From Collinsella sp. (lineage in GTDB: Bacteria > Actinomycetota > Coriobacteriia > Coriobacteriales > Coriobacteriaceae), in the NCBI GenBank assembly GCA_019419645.1, contig DXZN01000016.1, forward strand, positions 1 through 30,895: a stretch of 30,895 nucleotides of DNA, written 5' to 3'. This document shows, in pieces, positions 14,715 through 23,313 of the stretch (within the stretch, counting starts at the first letter, position 1; every line of letters starts with the position of its first letter). The notes beneath the pieces are model-generated. The model worked only from the letters and a program-made list of their open reading frames with translations, searched no databases and was not told the origin of the DNA. Made by a program: the position numbers and the translations under genes.

Positions 14715-16406
14715 ATGAAGGTGGTTATCGTTGGAGGCGTCGCGGGCGGCGCATCGGCGGCGGCACGTTTGCGCAGACTCGACGAGCAGGCCCAAATTGT
14801 CATCTTTGAGCGCACGGGTTTTGTATCGTATGCCAATTGTGGGCTTCCGTACTACATTGGCGGCGTGATAGAAGAAGAGAGCGCATTGACGCTGCAGTCT
14901 CCCAAGGGCTTTTGGGATCGCTTTCGCATTGCGGTCAAGACGAGTCACGAGGTGTTTGCCATCCATCCCGATTCGCATACGGTCGAGGTTCGCAATATGC
15001 TGACGGGCGAGGAATTTGTCGAGACGTATGACAAGCTCATCCTGTCGCCGGGTGCAAAGCCGATCCGCCCTGCGTTGCCGGGCATCGACTCGGATAAAAT
15101 CTTTAGCCTACGCACCGTTGAGGACACGCTGCGTATTCACAGCTATGTTCGAGAGCGGCGACCGAGCAGTGCCGTCGTGATCGGCGGCGGCTTCATTGGC
15201 GTCGAGACGGCGGAGAATCTGTGCGAGCTGGGGCTCCAGGTGACCCTTCTGCAGCGTCCCGTCCAGCTTATGAACAACCTGGATTACGACATGGCGACCC
15301 TTTTGCATACCGAGGTGCGTGAGCACGGTATCGATCTGCGCCTCAAGGCCGATGTGACAGGTTTTGAGGAAGTTGATGGCCGCGTTGTCACCCATGTTGC
15401 GGGCGATGACCCTATCGGAGCCGATATGGTGCTGCTTGCCATTGGCGTGGCACCTGAGAGCCATCTGGCGCAAGAGGCGGGGCTCGAACTGGGCATCAAG
15501 GGGGCTATTGTGGTCAACGACCGCATGGAGACCTCTGCTGCCGACGTGTATGCCGTGGGCGATGCCGTGCAGGTCACGCATCAGGTGACCGGCGAGGACG
15601 CGGTCATTTCGCTCGCCGGCCCCGCCAACAAGCAGGGGCGTGTCGTCGCCGATGTCATAGCCGGCATGGACAGCTGCTACCTCGGATCGTTGGGCTCATC
15701 GGTTATCAAGGTATTCGACTTGACGGCGGCAAGCACGGGACTATCCGAAAAGGCGGCACACGCGGCGGGAATTGACTGCGACAGCGTGGTCCTGTCGCCC
15801 GGTTCGCATGCGGGTTATTATCCGGGTGCAACGCCCATGACCATGAAGGTTGTCTTCGAGAAGCAGGGATTGCGCCTGCTGGGTGCGCAAATCGTGGGCA
15901 TCGATGGTGTGGACAAGCGTATCGACGTTCTGGCGACTGCCATCCAGGCAGGCATGCGCGGCGATAGGCTTAAGGATTTGGACCTAGCATACGCGCCGCC
16001 GTATTCATCGGCGAAGGATCCCGTCAATATGGCGGGCTTTATGATCGAGAACCTCAATCGCGGCATACTGGCGCAGTGGCATTGGGAGGATGAGCCCAAC
16101 TTGCCACGCGATGGCAGCGTGCAGCTGCTCGATGTTCGTACGGAAGGGGAGTATGAGCGCGGGCATATCGATGGTTTCGTAAACATTCCCGTCGATGATC
16201 TGCGCAATCGCCTGAGCGAGCTCGACCGGGCCAAGCCGGTCTACGTGATTTGCCAGAGCGGCATTCGCAGCTACATTGCTTGCCGCATTTTGGCGCAGCA
16301 TGGCTTTGAGTGCTTTAACTTCTCGGGCGGCTATCGCTTCTTTGCAGCCGTGACTGAGGCTCGCCGCGGCAGCGCTAACGTTATGCCGTGCGGGCTCGAA
16401 AAGTAG
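14715..16406 (+). CDS. CoA-disulfide reductase/NADH oxidase-like flavoprotein with rhodanese domain
   Basis: A 563-aa cytosolic enzyme of the pyridine nucleotide-disulfide oxidoreductase family, CoADR-RHD type. It has an FAD site GGVAGGASAAARLRR (from residue 7), the single redox cysteine SYANCGLPYY (Cys42), an NAD(P)H site VVIGGGFIGVETA (about 154-166) and the second FAD motif VYAVGDAV. A dimerisation domain follows. The C-terminal rhodanese domain begins LLDVRTEGEYERGHIDG and has Cys513 in VICQSGIRS. Known relatives reduce CoA disulfides, persulfides or polysulfide with NAD(P)H. It follows the rhodanese fragment by two bases, and no strong ribosome site of its own is visible, so coupling to the fragment is possible. 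Confidence 0.93.
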   Translation: MKVVIVGGVAGGASAAARLRRLDEQAQIVIFERTGFVSYANCGLPYYIGGVIEEESALTLQSPKGFWDRFRIAVKTSHEVFAIHPDSHTVEVRNMLTGEEFVETYDKLILSPGAKPIRPALPGIDSDKIFSLRTVEDTLRIHSYVRERRPSSAVVIGGGFIGVETAENLCELGLQVTLLQRPVQLMNNLDYDMATLLHTEVREHGIDLRLKADVTGFEEVDGRVVTHVAGDDPIGADMVLLAIGVAPESHLAQEAGLELGIKGAIVVNDRMETSAADVYAVGDAVQVTHQVTGEDAVISLAGPANKQGRVVADVIAGMDSCYLGSLGSSVIKVFDLTAASTGLSEKAAHAAGIDCDSVVLSPGSHAGYYPGATPMTMKVVFEKQGLRLLGAQIVGIDGVDKRIDVLATAIQAGMRGDRLKDLDLAYAPPYSSAKDPVNMAGFMIENLNRGILAQWHWEDEPNLPRDGSVQLLDVRTEGEYERGHIDGFVNIPVDDLRNRLSELDRAKPVYVICQSGIRSYIACRILAQHGFECFNFSGGYRFFAAVTEARRGSANVMPCGLEK

Positions 16407-16416
16407 CGCGCATTGG

Positions 16417-16449
16417 AATGTGACAAAGTGACAGCCTCTTTGTCGCATC
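16417..16449. repeat. Dispersed palindrome, degenerate (copy 2)
   Basis: AATGTGACAAAG (16417-16428) pairs imperfectly with CTTTGTCGCATC (16438-16449). The centre has decayed relative to copies at 10448 and 19881. It precedes the same kind of hairpin as copy 1. Confidence 0.75.
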
Positions 16450-16463
16450 GGGGATGTTATATG

Positions 16464-16506
16464 CGGGATGGTGCGCCATGCGGCGTGCTGTCCCGTTCGT
16501 TTTTTG
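16464..16506 (+). terminator. Terminator hairpin, repeated unit (copy 2)
   Basis: CGGGATGGTGCGCC (16464-16477) pairs through wobbles with GGCGTGCTGTCCCG (16482-16495), followed by TTCGTTTTTT. It ends the flavoprotein transcript. It is homologous to the unit at 10495. Confidence 0.75.
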
Positions 16507-16627
16507 GCGCGGTTCGTTACATTCCTCACTGGTATCGGCCAAAAATGAGGATAGAGTAGGACAAACGCGCCGAACGTGAACGGCGGGGGAGCGGGCGAGC
16601 GCGCCCGCGCGAGAGAGGTTGCCGTCC

Positions 16628-19600
16628 ATGCTGGATCTCAGAGTTATTTGCAAAAGGTACGTTACGCAGTCGTTTACGCAGGTAGCGCTCGACAGCGTAA
16701 GCCTGTCTTTTCGCGATAACGAGTTTGTAGCCATCCTGGGTCCCTCGGGTTCGGGTAAAACTACGATGCTCAACGTCATTGGTGGACTCGACCATTTCGA
16801 TTCCGGCGACCTGCTGATCGATGGCATCTCGACCAAGGATTTCAGCGACCGCGATTGGGATGCCTACAGAAACAATCGCATTGGCTTTGTGTTTCAGAGC
16901 TACAACCTCATTCCGCACCAGAGCATTTTGGAAAACGTGGAGCTGGCGCTTACGCTCACGGGCGTGGGACATGCCGAGCGCCGCCAGCGTGCGCGTAAGG
17001 CGCTCGAGACGGTTGGTCTGGGCGAGCACGTTGACAAACGCCCGAACCAGCTTTCGGGCGGGCAGATGCAGCGCGTGGCCATTGCCCGCGCCTTGATCAA
17101 CGACCCCGAGATTGTGCTGGCTGACGAGCCGACCGGCGCCTTGGATTCAACGACGTCCGTGCAGGTTATGGATTTGCTCAAGGACGTTGCGCGCGATCGT
17201 CTGGTCATCATGGTCACGCACAATCCCGAGCTGGCGTACCAGTACGCCACGCGCATCGTCAGCCTGGCGGACGGCAAGGTCACCGACGATTCCGACCCCT
17301 TTGATGTGGCCACGGTCGCACATCGCGAGGCAAAACCCACGCGCAAAACCTCGATGAGCTTTATGACGGCGCTGGGGCTTTCTGCCCGAAACCTCATGAC
17401 CAAGAAGGGCCGTACGGCCATGACTGCCTTTGCAGGTTCGATTGGCATTATTGGCATCGCGGCGATTCTGGCGCTCTCCAACGGCGTAAACGGCTACATC
17501 AAAAAGGTCGAGGAGGACACGCTCTCAAGCTACCCGCTTACGATTTCCAAACAAGATTACGACCTGTCGTCTATGATGGGCGGACAGGGGGGCACGGATG
17601 AGGAGGCGTCCAAGGGCGAGGACTCGTCCGATGGCGCTACCGGCGGCAAGGCTCAGGGGACCGATAAGATCCCTGTGGTCACGGCCGTAAAGGACATGTT
17701 CGCAAGTGTTAAATCTAACGATATGACGAGCTTTAAGGCATGGCTTGACGACGGCGGCAACGGTATCGACAAAGAGGTCAACGCTATTCAGTATGGTTAC
17801 GGCGTGACGCCGGTTGTCTATCGTTCGAGTAAGGGCGACGAGAAGCCCGTTCGCCTTGTTCCCAACGCTATGACCGAGGCCATGAGCGGAGGCGCGAGCT
17901 CGGCGGCAACGGTGAGCATGGATTCCATGGGAACGTCGGTCTTTAACGAGATGATTGACGACCAGAGCCTGCTCGACAGCCAGTACGATGTCGTTGCCGG
18001 CCATTGGCCTACGTCCGCCAACGAGGCCGTGATGGTGCTTTCGAGCCGCGGAACGGTGGGCGACTACACGCTCTACAGCATCGGCGCGCTGGATATCGAT
18101 GAGCTCAACGACCTGGTTAACAGTGCCATGACGGCCGACGGCAAGGTCAAGACGCCCAAGACCGGCAGCGACTTTACCTACGACGATGCACTGTCCACGA
18201 CGTTTAAGGTGTTGTCGCCGGCCGATGCCTATCGCAAAAACGAAGAGACCGGCATGTGGACTGACATGTCTGGCGACGCCGACTTTATGAAAGCCAAGGT
18301 TGCCGACGGTATTGACGTGCGCATTGTGGGCGTGGTGCGACCCAACGAGGCGGCAAACGCGAGCGCATTGTCCCCGGGCATTGCCTATACGCATGCGCTG
18401 ACTCGCCAGCTTATGGAGCGTGCTGCCGATTCGCAAATCGTGCAGGAGCAGCTTGCCCACCCCGAGACGGATGTCTTTACGGGCAAGTCTTTCGATGAAC
18501 TGCAAGGCGAGGCCAAACAGGGCGTGGATTTGGGCAGCATGTTCGGTGTGGACGAAGCGGCGCTGAAGAGTGCGTTCTCGTTCGATACGTCGGCGCTCTC
18601 GGGTGCGGCCGGCGGTATAGACCTTTCTGGTATCGACTTGTCCGGGCTGGACCTTGACCTTTCGGGCGTTGGGAAGGACATCGACTTCAGCGACATCATG
18701 GCCAAAGCGCCGGCCCCAGATTTCTCGGGCATCTTTGACGGTCTGGAACTCACGCCCGAGCAGATGCAGCAGGTAGGAACGCTTGCCAACCAGCTGTTTG
18801 AGGGCTTTCTGCAGTCTGATCAGTTTAAGGCGCTGTCGCCCGAAGATCTTAAGGACGCGTCAAAGCTTGCTGCCGCATTCTCGGCGTATCTTGAGAATGA
18901 TGCCGCAGCCCAGCAATGCCTGGCTCAGCTCAAGGCGTTGGGCGGCGATGCCTTGGCCGAGCGTCTGCAGCAGGTGATGGGCGACTATGTGCAAAAGCAG
19001 CTGGCTCCGTATTTGCAGCAGTCTATGGATCAGGTGATGAAGGCGGTCAGCGAGCAGATTGCGACGACGGTATCAACCCAGCTCAAGGCGGGTGCGGCAG
19101 GGTTCATGGACCAAATGGCGACGCAGATGTCTTCGAGTTTTGCCAACCTGGCGAGCGCCATGCGCGTGGATGCGGGCGCCTTTGCTCGTGCCATCCACTT
19201 CAACATGGACGCCGAGGATCTGAGCTCGCTCATGATGAGCTATGCCAAGGCGTCGAAGCTCACCTACGACAACAATCTGACCACGTTGGGCTATGCGGAC
19301 GAGGCGGACCCCATTTCGGTCAAGATTTTCCCGCGCGACTTTGAGGCCAAGGAGCGCGTGCTCGATTACATCGATGCGTACAACAAGCAGGTCAAAGCTG
19401 CTGGCCACGATGAGCAGGCAATCTCGTATACCGACTACATGGGCATCATCATGGGCTCGGTGACCGACATCGTGAATACTATCAGCTTGGTGCTCATCGC
19501 ATTCGTGAGTATCAGTTTGGTGGTGAGCTCCATCATGATCGGCATCATCACCTACATCAGCGTGCTGGAGCGCAAAAAGGAGATTGGCATCCTGCGCGCG

Positions 19601-19882
19601 ATCGGCGCGTCAAAGCGCAACGTGGCCAACGTATTTAATGCCGAGACCTTTATCGAAGGCCTCATTGCCGGCGTCTTTGCCATTGTCGTCGTGGTGGCCG
19701 TGAGCTTTCCGGTTAATGCCTGGGCGCTTGCGGCCAAGCAGGTGCCCAACCTGATGAGCCTGCCCGTTCAAGACGCGCTGATGCTCATTGTAATTTCGGT
19801 GCTGCTGACGGTCGTTGCCGGCCTGCTGCCGGCTCGCAGCGCATCCAAGAAAGACCCTGTGGAAGCCCTACGCTCCGAATAA
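16628..19882 (+). CDS. Fused ABC exporter: ATPase plus FtsX/MacB-type permease
   Basis: A 1084-aa protein. The N-terminal ATPase (about 1-225) has Walker A GPSGSGKT (38-45), signature LSGGQ (142-146), Walker B IVLADEP (162-168) and an H loop MVTHNPE. A first membrane helix (about 265-290) leads to an extracytoplasmic region of roughly 650 residues. Three C-terminal helices in FtsX style follow (about 940-1080; ERKKEIGILRAIGASKRNV between them). MacB-type exporters usually have the opposite size balance, about 650 aa in total; here the outer domain is very large, Asp/Ser-rich and holds a short repeat GIDLSGIDLSGLDLDLSG near residue 661. The ATG at 16628 has GAGAGAGG 9 bases upstream; a TTG at 16619 is in frame but too close. 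The substrate is unknown: peptide, lipid or antibiotic export, or wall-related mechanotransmission. Confidence 0.93.
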   Translation: MLDLRVICKRYVTQSFTQVALDSVSLSFRDNEFVAILGPSGSGKTTMLNVIGGLDHFDSGDLLIDGISTKDFSDRDWDAYRNNRIGFVFQSYNLIPHQSILENVELALTLTGVGHAERRQRARKALETVGLGEHVDKRPNQLSGGQMQRVAIARALINDPEIVLADEPTGALDSTTSVQVMDLLKDVARDRLVIMVTHNPELAYQYATRIVSLADGKVTDDSDPFDVATVAHREAKPTRKTSMSFMTALGLSARNLMTKKGRTAMTAFAGSIGIIGIAAILALSNGVNGYIKKVEEDTLSSYPLTISKQDYDLSSMMGGQGGTDEEASKGEDSSDGATGGKAQGTDKIPVVTAVKDMFASVKSNDMTSFKAWLDDGGNGIDKEVNAIQYGYGVTPVVYRSSKGDEKPVRLVPNAMTEAMSGGASSAATVSMDSMGTSVFNEMIDDQSLLDSQYDVVAGHWPTSANEAVMVLSSRGTVGDYTLYSIGALDIDELNDLVNSAMTADGKVKTPKTGSDFTYDDALSTTFKVLSPADAYRKNEETGMWTDMSGDADFMKAKVADGIDVRIVGVVRPNEAANASALSPGIAYTHALTRQLMERAADSQIVQEQLAHPETDVFTGKSFDELQGEAKQGVDLGSMFGVDEAALKSAFSFDTSALSGAAGGIDLSGIDLSGLDLDLSGVGKDIDFSDIMAKAPAPDFSGIFDGLELTPEQMQQVGTLANQLFEGFLQSDQFKALSPEDLKDASKLAAAFSAYLENDAAAQQCLAQLKALGGDALAERLQQVMGDYVQKQLAPYLQQSMDQVMKAVSEQIATTVSTQLKAGAAGFMDQMATQMSSSFANLASAMRVDAGAFARAIHFNMDAEDLSSLMMSYAKASKLTYDNNLTTLGYADEADPISVKIFPRDFEAKERVLDYIDAYNKQVKAAGHDEQAISYTDYMGIIMGSVTDIVNTISLVLIAFVSISLVVSSIMIGIITYISVLERKKEIGILRAIGASKRNVANVFNAETFIEGLIAGVFAIVVVVAVSFPVNAWALAAKQVPNLMSLPVQDALMLIVISVLLTVVAGLLPARSASKKDPVEALRSE

Positions 19883-19913
19883 TGTGACAAAGGGACAGTC
19901 CCTTTGTCACATT
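19881..19913. repeat. Dispersed palindrome containing the stop codon (copy 3)
   Basis: AATGTGACAAAGGGAC (19881-19896), one base, and its exact complement to 19913. The last two bases of the ABC gene stop codon are the first two bases of the palindrome. It may end transcripts of both converging genes. Confidence 0.9.
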
Positions 19914-19919
19914 GGGTGG

Positions 19920-21053
19920 CTAGCTCGTTTTGCCCATCAATGTGATACGGATGCTTGGATGGGTGTACTCGTCAAATTCATCCTCGGGATCCGTGTCAAA
20001 CGAATAGTACGTTTTGATGGGGTTGTCACTCGTCCTGATGGAGATTCTCTCGTAGAGCGAACCGTTCAAAAAAGCCTGCCTAAACTCTTCGGGGAGCTTT
20101 TGCGGTGCTAGGAGCTCGGGACTCACGGTCTTGACGTCTACGGTTTGGACGACAGAGGAAAGTTCGTCCAAGTCGAGCTCGATGCGGGCGAGGTTGTCCT
20201 CAAGGCTCGCGTCGGGGTCGATCTCTGCCGCGTAGCTCACTTCCGTGAGCGTTCCCTTGTTGTCAAAATCCAGGTACGTATAGGTCTTCTGGGCATCGGA
20301 GTCGCCGTCGTGCAGATAGCCGCGGACGTGATAGCCGTAATCTTGATATCGCTCGTAGGGGTCATCGGCGGACACGTACTCGCATGAGGGCTCTAATGCC
20401 TTGCGTGCGATGGCGATCTGCTCGGCCGCGGCCGCGGCGTTCTCCTGCATCTCGATGTTTCCCTGCGCCAGCTGCGGGATATAGGCGCCGCACACGATCG
20501 CGAGGGGCAGCGCCACAAGCGCGACGACCCACTTCTTTGCACGGGGGACAGGCACGCCACAGGCCTCTGCCATGGCCCTTGCGTTGGCGAAGCTTTCGGC
20601 AAGCACGTCTGCCGCGGTGGCGACGGCGCCTACGGCAGCGGCGACTTCTGCCGCGCCGCCCAGGTTGCGTGCGGTCTCGTTGTCGCTGTTCTTGAGCAGG
20701 CGTGCGGCGGCCTGCGTGCCAACAACGCCTGCGATTTGTGCCGAGCGGTCTTTCTCGCTCTGCTCGATGGCGAGCCGGTTCTGCATTTCCTTCCACTGCT
20801 TGCCGCGCATGCCAAAACGCGGCGCGAGGGCACAGTAGCAGAATATGACGAGCTCGATGGCGGTGAGCACCAAGGCGGTCATCATGCCCGTCTCTTGGAA
20901 GCCTTCGTGATGGAAGACGATGTCGTCGATCATTTCGAAAGGAATAATCAATAAGGGCAGCACGAATGCCATGGCAAGCGCCGCGCCGGCAACCTTGGGA
21001 CAGATGCAGTATCGCTGGATGCGCTTACGTTCTTGTTCGGAAAGTGTTGCCAT
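19920..21053 (-). CDS. Membrane protein of unknown function
   Basis: A 377-aa protein, not recognised. Hydrophobic helices lie at about 21-41, 56-77 and 175-193. Between the second and third is a charged stretch, then an Ala-rich segment (about 132-155, GGAAEVAAAVGAVATAADVL). After the third helix comes a region of about 180 residues ending in VRPSIR-like beta sequence (EYTHPSIRITLMGKTS), with many acidic residues, which may be outside the cell. An open frame reaches 21107, but the ATG at 21053 has AAGGAT 8 bases upstream. It follows the DUF3592 gene by 63 bases on the same strand, so they are likely one unit. Confidence 0.8.
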   Translation of the reverse strand: MATLSEQERKRIQRYCICPKVAGAALAMAFVLPLLIIPFEMIDDIVFHHEGFQETGMMTALVLTAIELVIFCYCALAPRFGMRGKQWKEMQNRLAIEQSEKDRSAQIAGVVGTQAAARLLKNSDNETARNLGGAAEVAAAVGAVATAADVLAESFANARAMAEACGVPVPRAKKWVVALVALPLAIVCGAYIPQLAQGNIEMQENAAAAAEQIAIARKALEPSCEYVSADDPYERYQDYGYHVRGYLHDGDSDAQKTYTYLDFDNKGTLTEVSYAAEIDPDASLEDNLARIELDLDELSSVVQTVDVKTVSPELLAPQKLPEEFRQAFLNGSLYERISIRTSDNPIKTYYSFDTDPEDEFDEYTHPSIRITLMGKTS

Positions 21054-21116
21054 GGCTGATCCTTGGTGTCGTAACGGTCGTTGCGGCGCATGGGGCGCGG
21101 GGCGCATCAGTTTGAG

Positions 21117-21644
21117 CTAGCGCTGGATAAGAACATAGAGCAAGATGCTCATCGCGATGAGCAAGAAGCCTGCGATGTTAAACATCAGTGTGGCAAAGTT
21201 GCCCACGATGGGGCGTTCGACATAGCTTTTGTCTGGGTTGCTGGGGTTGTAGTACACGGTCATTTGGCTACCGAGGGGCCAAAGCTGCTCCGCGAGGGTG
21301 CCTAGGCGGGCGATGGGGCCTGTCTGCACGTGCAGCCAGCCCTTGGCGTCTTCGTAGGCGGTGGCTTGCGTGCGGATGGGGAGTCCCGACAAGCTTTTGG
21401 TCTTTATGCCACGGAATTGTTTTTTCGCGCGGTATTGCGTGCCGTCGACGGTGTATTCCAAAACGGGATTCATTCTGCCTTCACCCATAAAGCGATGGTC
21501 GATGACCGTCCCCATGGTCACGGCGGTACAGGCCTTGGCTTTCTTGCGGGCGGCGGCCTTCATGAGCGCGCTCACTCCGATAAGCAGGATGCCGATGCCC
21601 CCAACCAAGATGAGCGCGAGCAGGGATATCTGCGACGTGGTCAC
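21117..21644 (-). CDS. DUF3592 membrane protein
   Basis: A 175-aa protein with a GTG start; AAAGGAG lies 6 bases upstream. N-terminal helix at about 6-27, C-terminal helix at about 150-172. Between them is a beta-rich domain in which VLEYTVDGTQYRAK and the late motif VYYNPSNPDKSYVE are the DUF3592 signature. No enzymatic residues are known for the family. It is the first gene of a probable two-gene unit. A TATACT about 30 bases before the start is a possible -10. Confidence 0.85.
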   Translation of the reverse strand: MTTSQISLLALILVGGIGILLIGVSALMKAAARKKAKACTAVTMGTVIDHRFMGEGRMNPVLEYTVDGTQYRAKKQFRGIKTKSLSGLPIRTQATAYEDAKGWLHVQTGPIARLGTLAEQLWPLGSQMTVYYNPSNPDKSYVERPIVGNFATLMFNIAGFLLIAMSILLYVLIQR

Positions 21645-21735
21645 GGCGTTCTCCTTTGGCGCGATACCGTCATATGTGACCCAGTATAGAGAATCCCGCC
21701 ATCGATGAGCTATTGCGGGGGGGGGTCAATTCTGA

Positions 21736-21766
21736 ATGTGACAAATGGACTGTTCCTTTGTCACAT
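21736..21766. repeat. Dispersed palindrome, one arm altered (copy 4)
   Basis: ATGTGACAAATGGAC (21736-21750), one base, GTTCCTTTGTCACAT (21752-21766). One position differs from a perfect match. It stands just before the 186-bp inverted repeat. Confidence 0.85.
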
Positions 21767-21780
21767 CGGGGACTGCGGAA

Positions 21781-21966
21781 TCGAGGTCTAATACTTTTCC
21801 CGAGAAGTGAACGAGTGAAAACGGACTCCCGAAGCATCGACACTTTTGGCGTGCAATTTCCTGCGGTTTTGCCAGTCAAATCCTGCGGTTTTGACGCCTA
21901 AAAATGTCAATGCTTCGGGGGTCCAAATACAGCCGTTCACTTCTCGGGAAAAGTATTAGACCTCGA
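21781..21966. repeat. 186-bp inverted repeat, MITE-like
   Basis: The outer 33 bases of each arm are identical (21781-21813 and 21934-21966), beginning TCGAGGTCTAATACTTTTCC. The next 38 or so match with scattered differences (both carry CCCGAAGCAT). The centre holds two copies of TCCTGCGGTTTTG (21859-21871 and 21881-21893). No gene and no clear target duplication are visible. A non-autonomous transposable element is the best reading; a very long hairpin terminator is possible. Confidence 0.75.
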
Positions 21967-22020
21967 AATATGGGCGGCGTTCGCGAACGGCAACTAGCTT
22001 GCGTCCGGTAGCCGGCACTT

Positions 22021-22047
22021 GGGGCAAAGGGACTGCCCTTTTGCCCC
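22021..22047. repeat. Dispersed palindrome, GGGGC variant
   Basis: GGGGCAAAGGGAC (22021-22033) and GCCCTTTTGCCCC (22035-22047) form an imperfect palindrome with the same AAAGGGACnG core but different outer arms. The 532-base gap 21645-22176 holds four repeats and no gene. Confidence 0.7.
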
Positions 22048-22131
22048 TTCACCATTGCATCGTATCTGGTGTGGAAAAAATATCGCCTGCGTTCTCGCGC
22101 CTGCGAAGAGTTCCTGAACCGCTTGAATGGG

Positions 22132-22162
22132 ATGTGACAAAGGGACTGTCCCTTTGTCACAT
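22132..22162. repeat. Dispersed palindrome (copy 5), in the dus leader
   Basis: ATGTGACAAAGGGAC (22132-22146), one base, then its exact complement to 22162. It ends 20 bases before the start codon of the dihydrouridine synthase gene. Confidence 0.9.
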
Positions 22163-22182
22163 TGATTTGAGAGTGGATGTTG

Positions 22183-23139
22183 ATGAATTTATCGCTGGCC
22201 CCTATGGAGGGGATTACCGGGCATGTGTTCCGTCGCGTGCATGCGGAGTGCTTTGGCGCACTCGATTGTTATTACACGCCGTTTTTGCCGCCGCCGCGGG
22301 TGGGCAACCGCTTTGGTGGCAAGGCGTTTAAAGAGGTCGATCCTGCCAATAACCAGGGGCTTAACGTAGTACCTCAGCTGATGTCCAAGAATGCGGACGA
22401 GTTTGTGTGGGCGGCGCAGGTGCTCGCCGAGATGGGGTACCGCGAGGTCAATCTCAACCTTGGCTGCCCCTCGGGTACGGTTGTTGCCAAAGGCAAGGGT
22501 TCGGGCTTTCTGCGCAACCTGGATGAGCTCGAGGTGTTCTTGAGCGACGTGTGCGAACGCTCACCCTTGCCGGTGTCGGTCAAGACCAGGCTGGGGTTGG
22601 AAAGCGATGACGAGTACGAACGCGTGCTCGACCTCTATTGCCGCATGCCGCTGGCAGAGCTGATCGTGCATCCGCGCGTGCAAAAGGACCGTTATACGGG
22701 CTCGCCGCGTAAAGAGTTTTACGGCGAGACGTTGGAGCGGGCGCCGTTTCCCGTGGCCTATAACGGCGACATCTTTGATCTTGAGGACATGGATGCGCTG
22801 GTGGGGGCCTATCCCGGAACACGCCACGTAATGTTGGGGCGCGGCTTGCTCGCGAACCCCGCGCTGGCTCGCATGGTTAAGGGCGGCCCTGCTGCCACGG
22901 CCGCTGAGCTGCAGCGCTTCCACGACATGCTGTTTGCGGCCTATGCGGACGAGATTGGGGACAACGCGGTCTTTCGCATGAAGGAGTGGTGGTTCTACGC
23001 CAAATGCGCCTTCGCCGATCCCGCGACCGTTCACAAGCTCGTTCGCAAGACCAAAAAGGTCGATGAATACCGCGCTGCTGTCGAGCGCGTCTTTCGCGAG
23101 CAGCCGCTTGCGCCTGTTGCCCGCTTTTGTGGCTACTAG
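22183..23139 (+). CDS. dus: tRNA-dihydrouridine synthase
   Basis: An FMN enzyme that reduces uridine to dihydrouridine in tRNA using NADPH. About 318 residues in a TIM barrel: APMEGITGHVFR at the N terminus, NLNLGCPSGTVV with the catalytic Cys95, SVKTRLGLES, IVHPRVQKDRYTG (substrate side) and VMLGRGLLANPAL (FMN phosphate). A C-terminal helical tRNA-binding part follows. ATGs at 22177 and 22183 are both in frame; GAGAGTGG directly abuts the first, so the second is preferred, though not strongly. Which D-loop uridine it modifies cannot be read. Its stop codon is embedded in the next palindrome. Confidence 0.93.
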   Translation: MNLSLAPMEGITGHVFRRVHAECFGALDCYYTPFLPPPRVGNRFGGKAFKEVDPANNQGLNVVPQLMSKNADEFVWAAQVLAEMGYREVNLNLGCPSGTVVAKGKGSGFLRNLDELEVFLSDVCERSPLPVSVKTRLGLESDDEYERVLDLYCRMPLAELIVHPRVQKDRYTGSPRKEFYGETLERAPFPVAYNGDIFDLEDMDALVGAYPGTRHVMLGRGLLANPALARMVKGGPAATAAELQRFHDMLFAAYADEIGDNAVFRMKEWWFYAKCAFADPATVHKLVRKTKKVDEYRAAVERVFREQPLAPVARFCGY

Positions 23140-23193
23140 TCGTTGGGGACGTTCTTTAACGACTAGTCATTCAAGAACGTCCCCAATGACTAG
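23136..23193. repeat. Palindrome containing the dus stop codon, GTTGGGGACGTTCTT variant
   Basis: CTAGTCGTTGGGGACGTTCT (from 23136) pairs with the arm at 23173-23193 (ending CCCCAATGACTAG); 21-base arms with one mismatch. The dus TAG is within the first arm. The GGGGACGTTCTTT core is related to the element at 30151. Confidence 0.85.
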
Positions 23194-23204
23194 ATTGAAA
23201 AGCT

Positions 23205-23257
23205 GTACGTCAGCATCCAAAGATGTCGGAAAATGTCGACTTTGGATGCTGGCGTAC
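23205..23257. repeat. Inverted repeat, 18-base arms
   Basis: GTACGTCAGCATCCAAAG (23205-23222) pairs with CTTTGGATGCTGGCGTAC (23240-23257), one mismatch. The loop repeats ATGTCG twice. No T run follows. It lies between the converging dus and glutaredoxin genes. Confidence 0.8.
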
Positions 23258-23313
23258 ATGTTTGGTTCGTATGGGTTCGGCTCGGTTGGCGCGAACTGGC
23301 CGCAGTGCGCGTG

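Noticed and set aside
21713..21901. Small frames in the 186-bp inverted repeat
   Set aside because: Both arms give similar peptides only because they are inverted copies; no start signal and no family.
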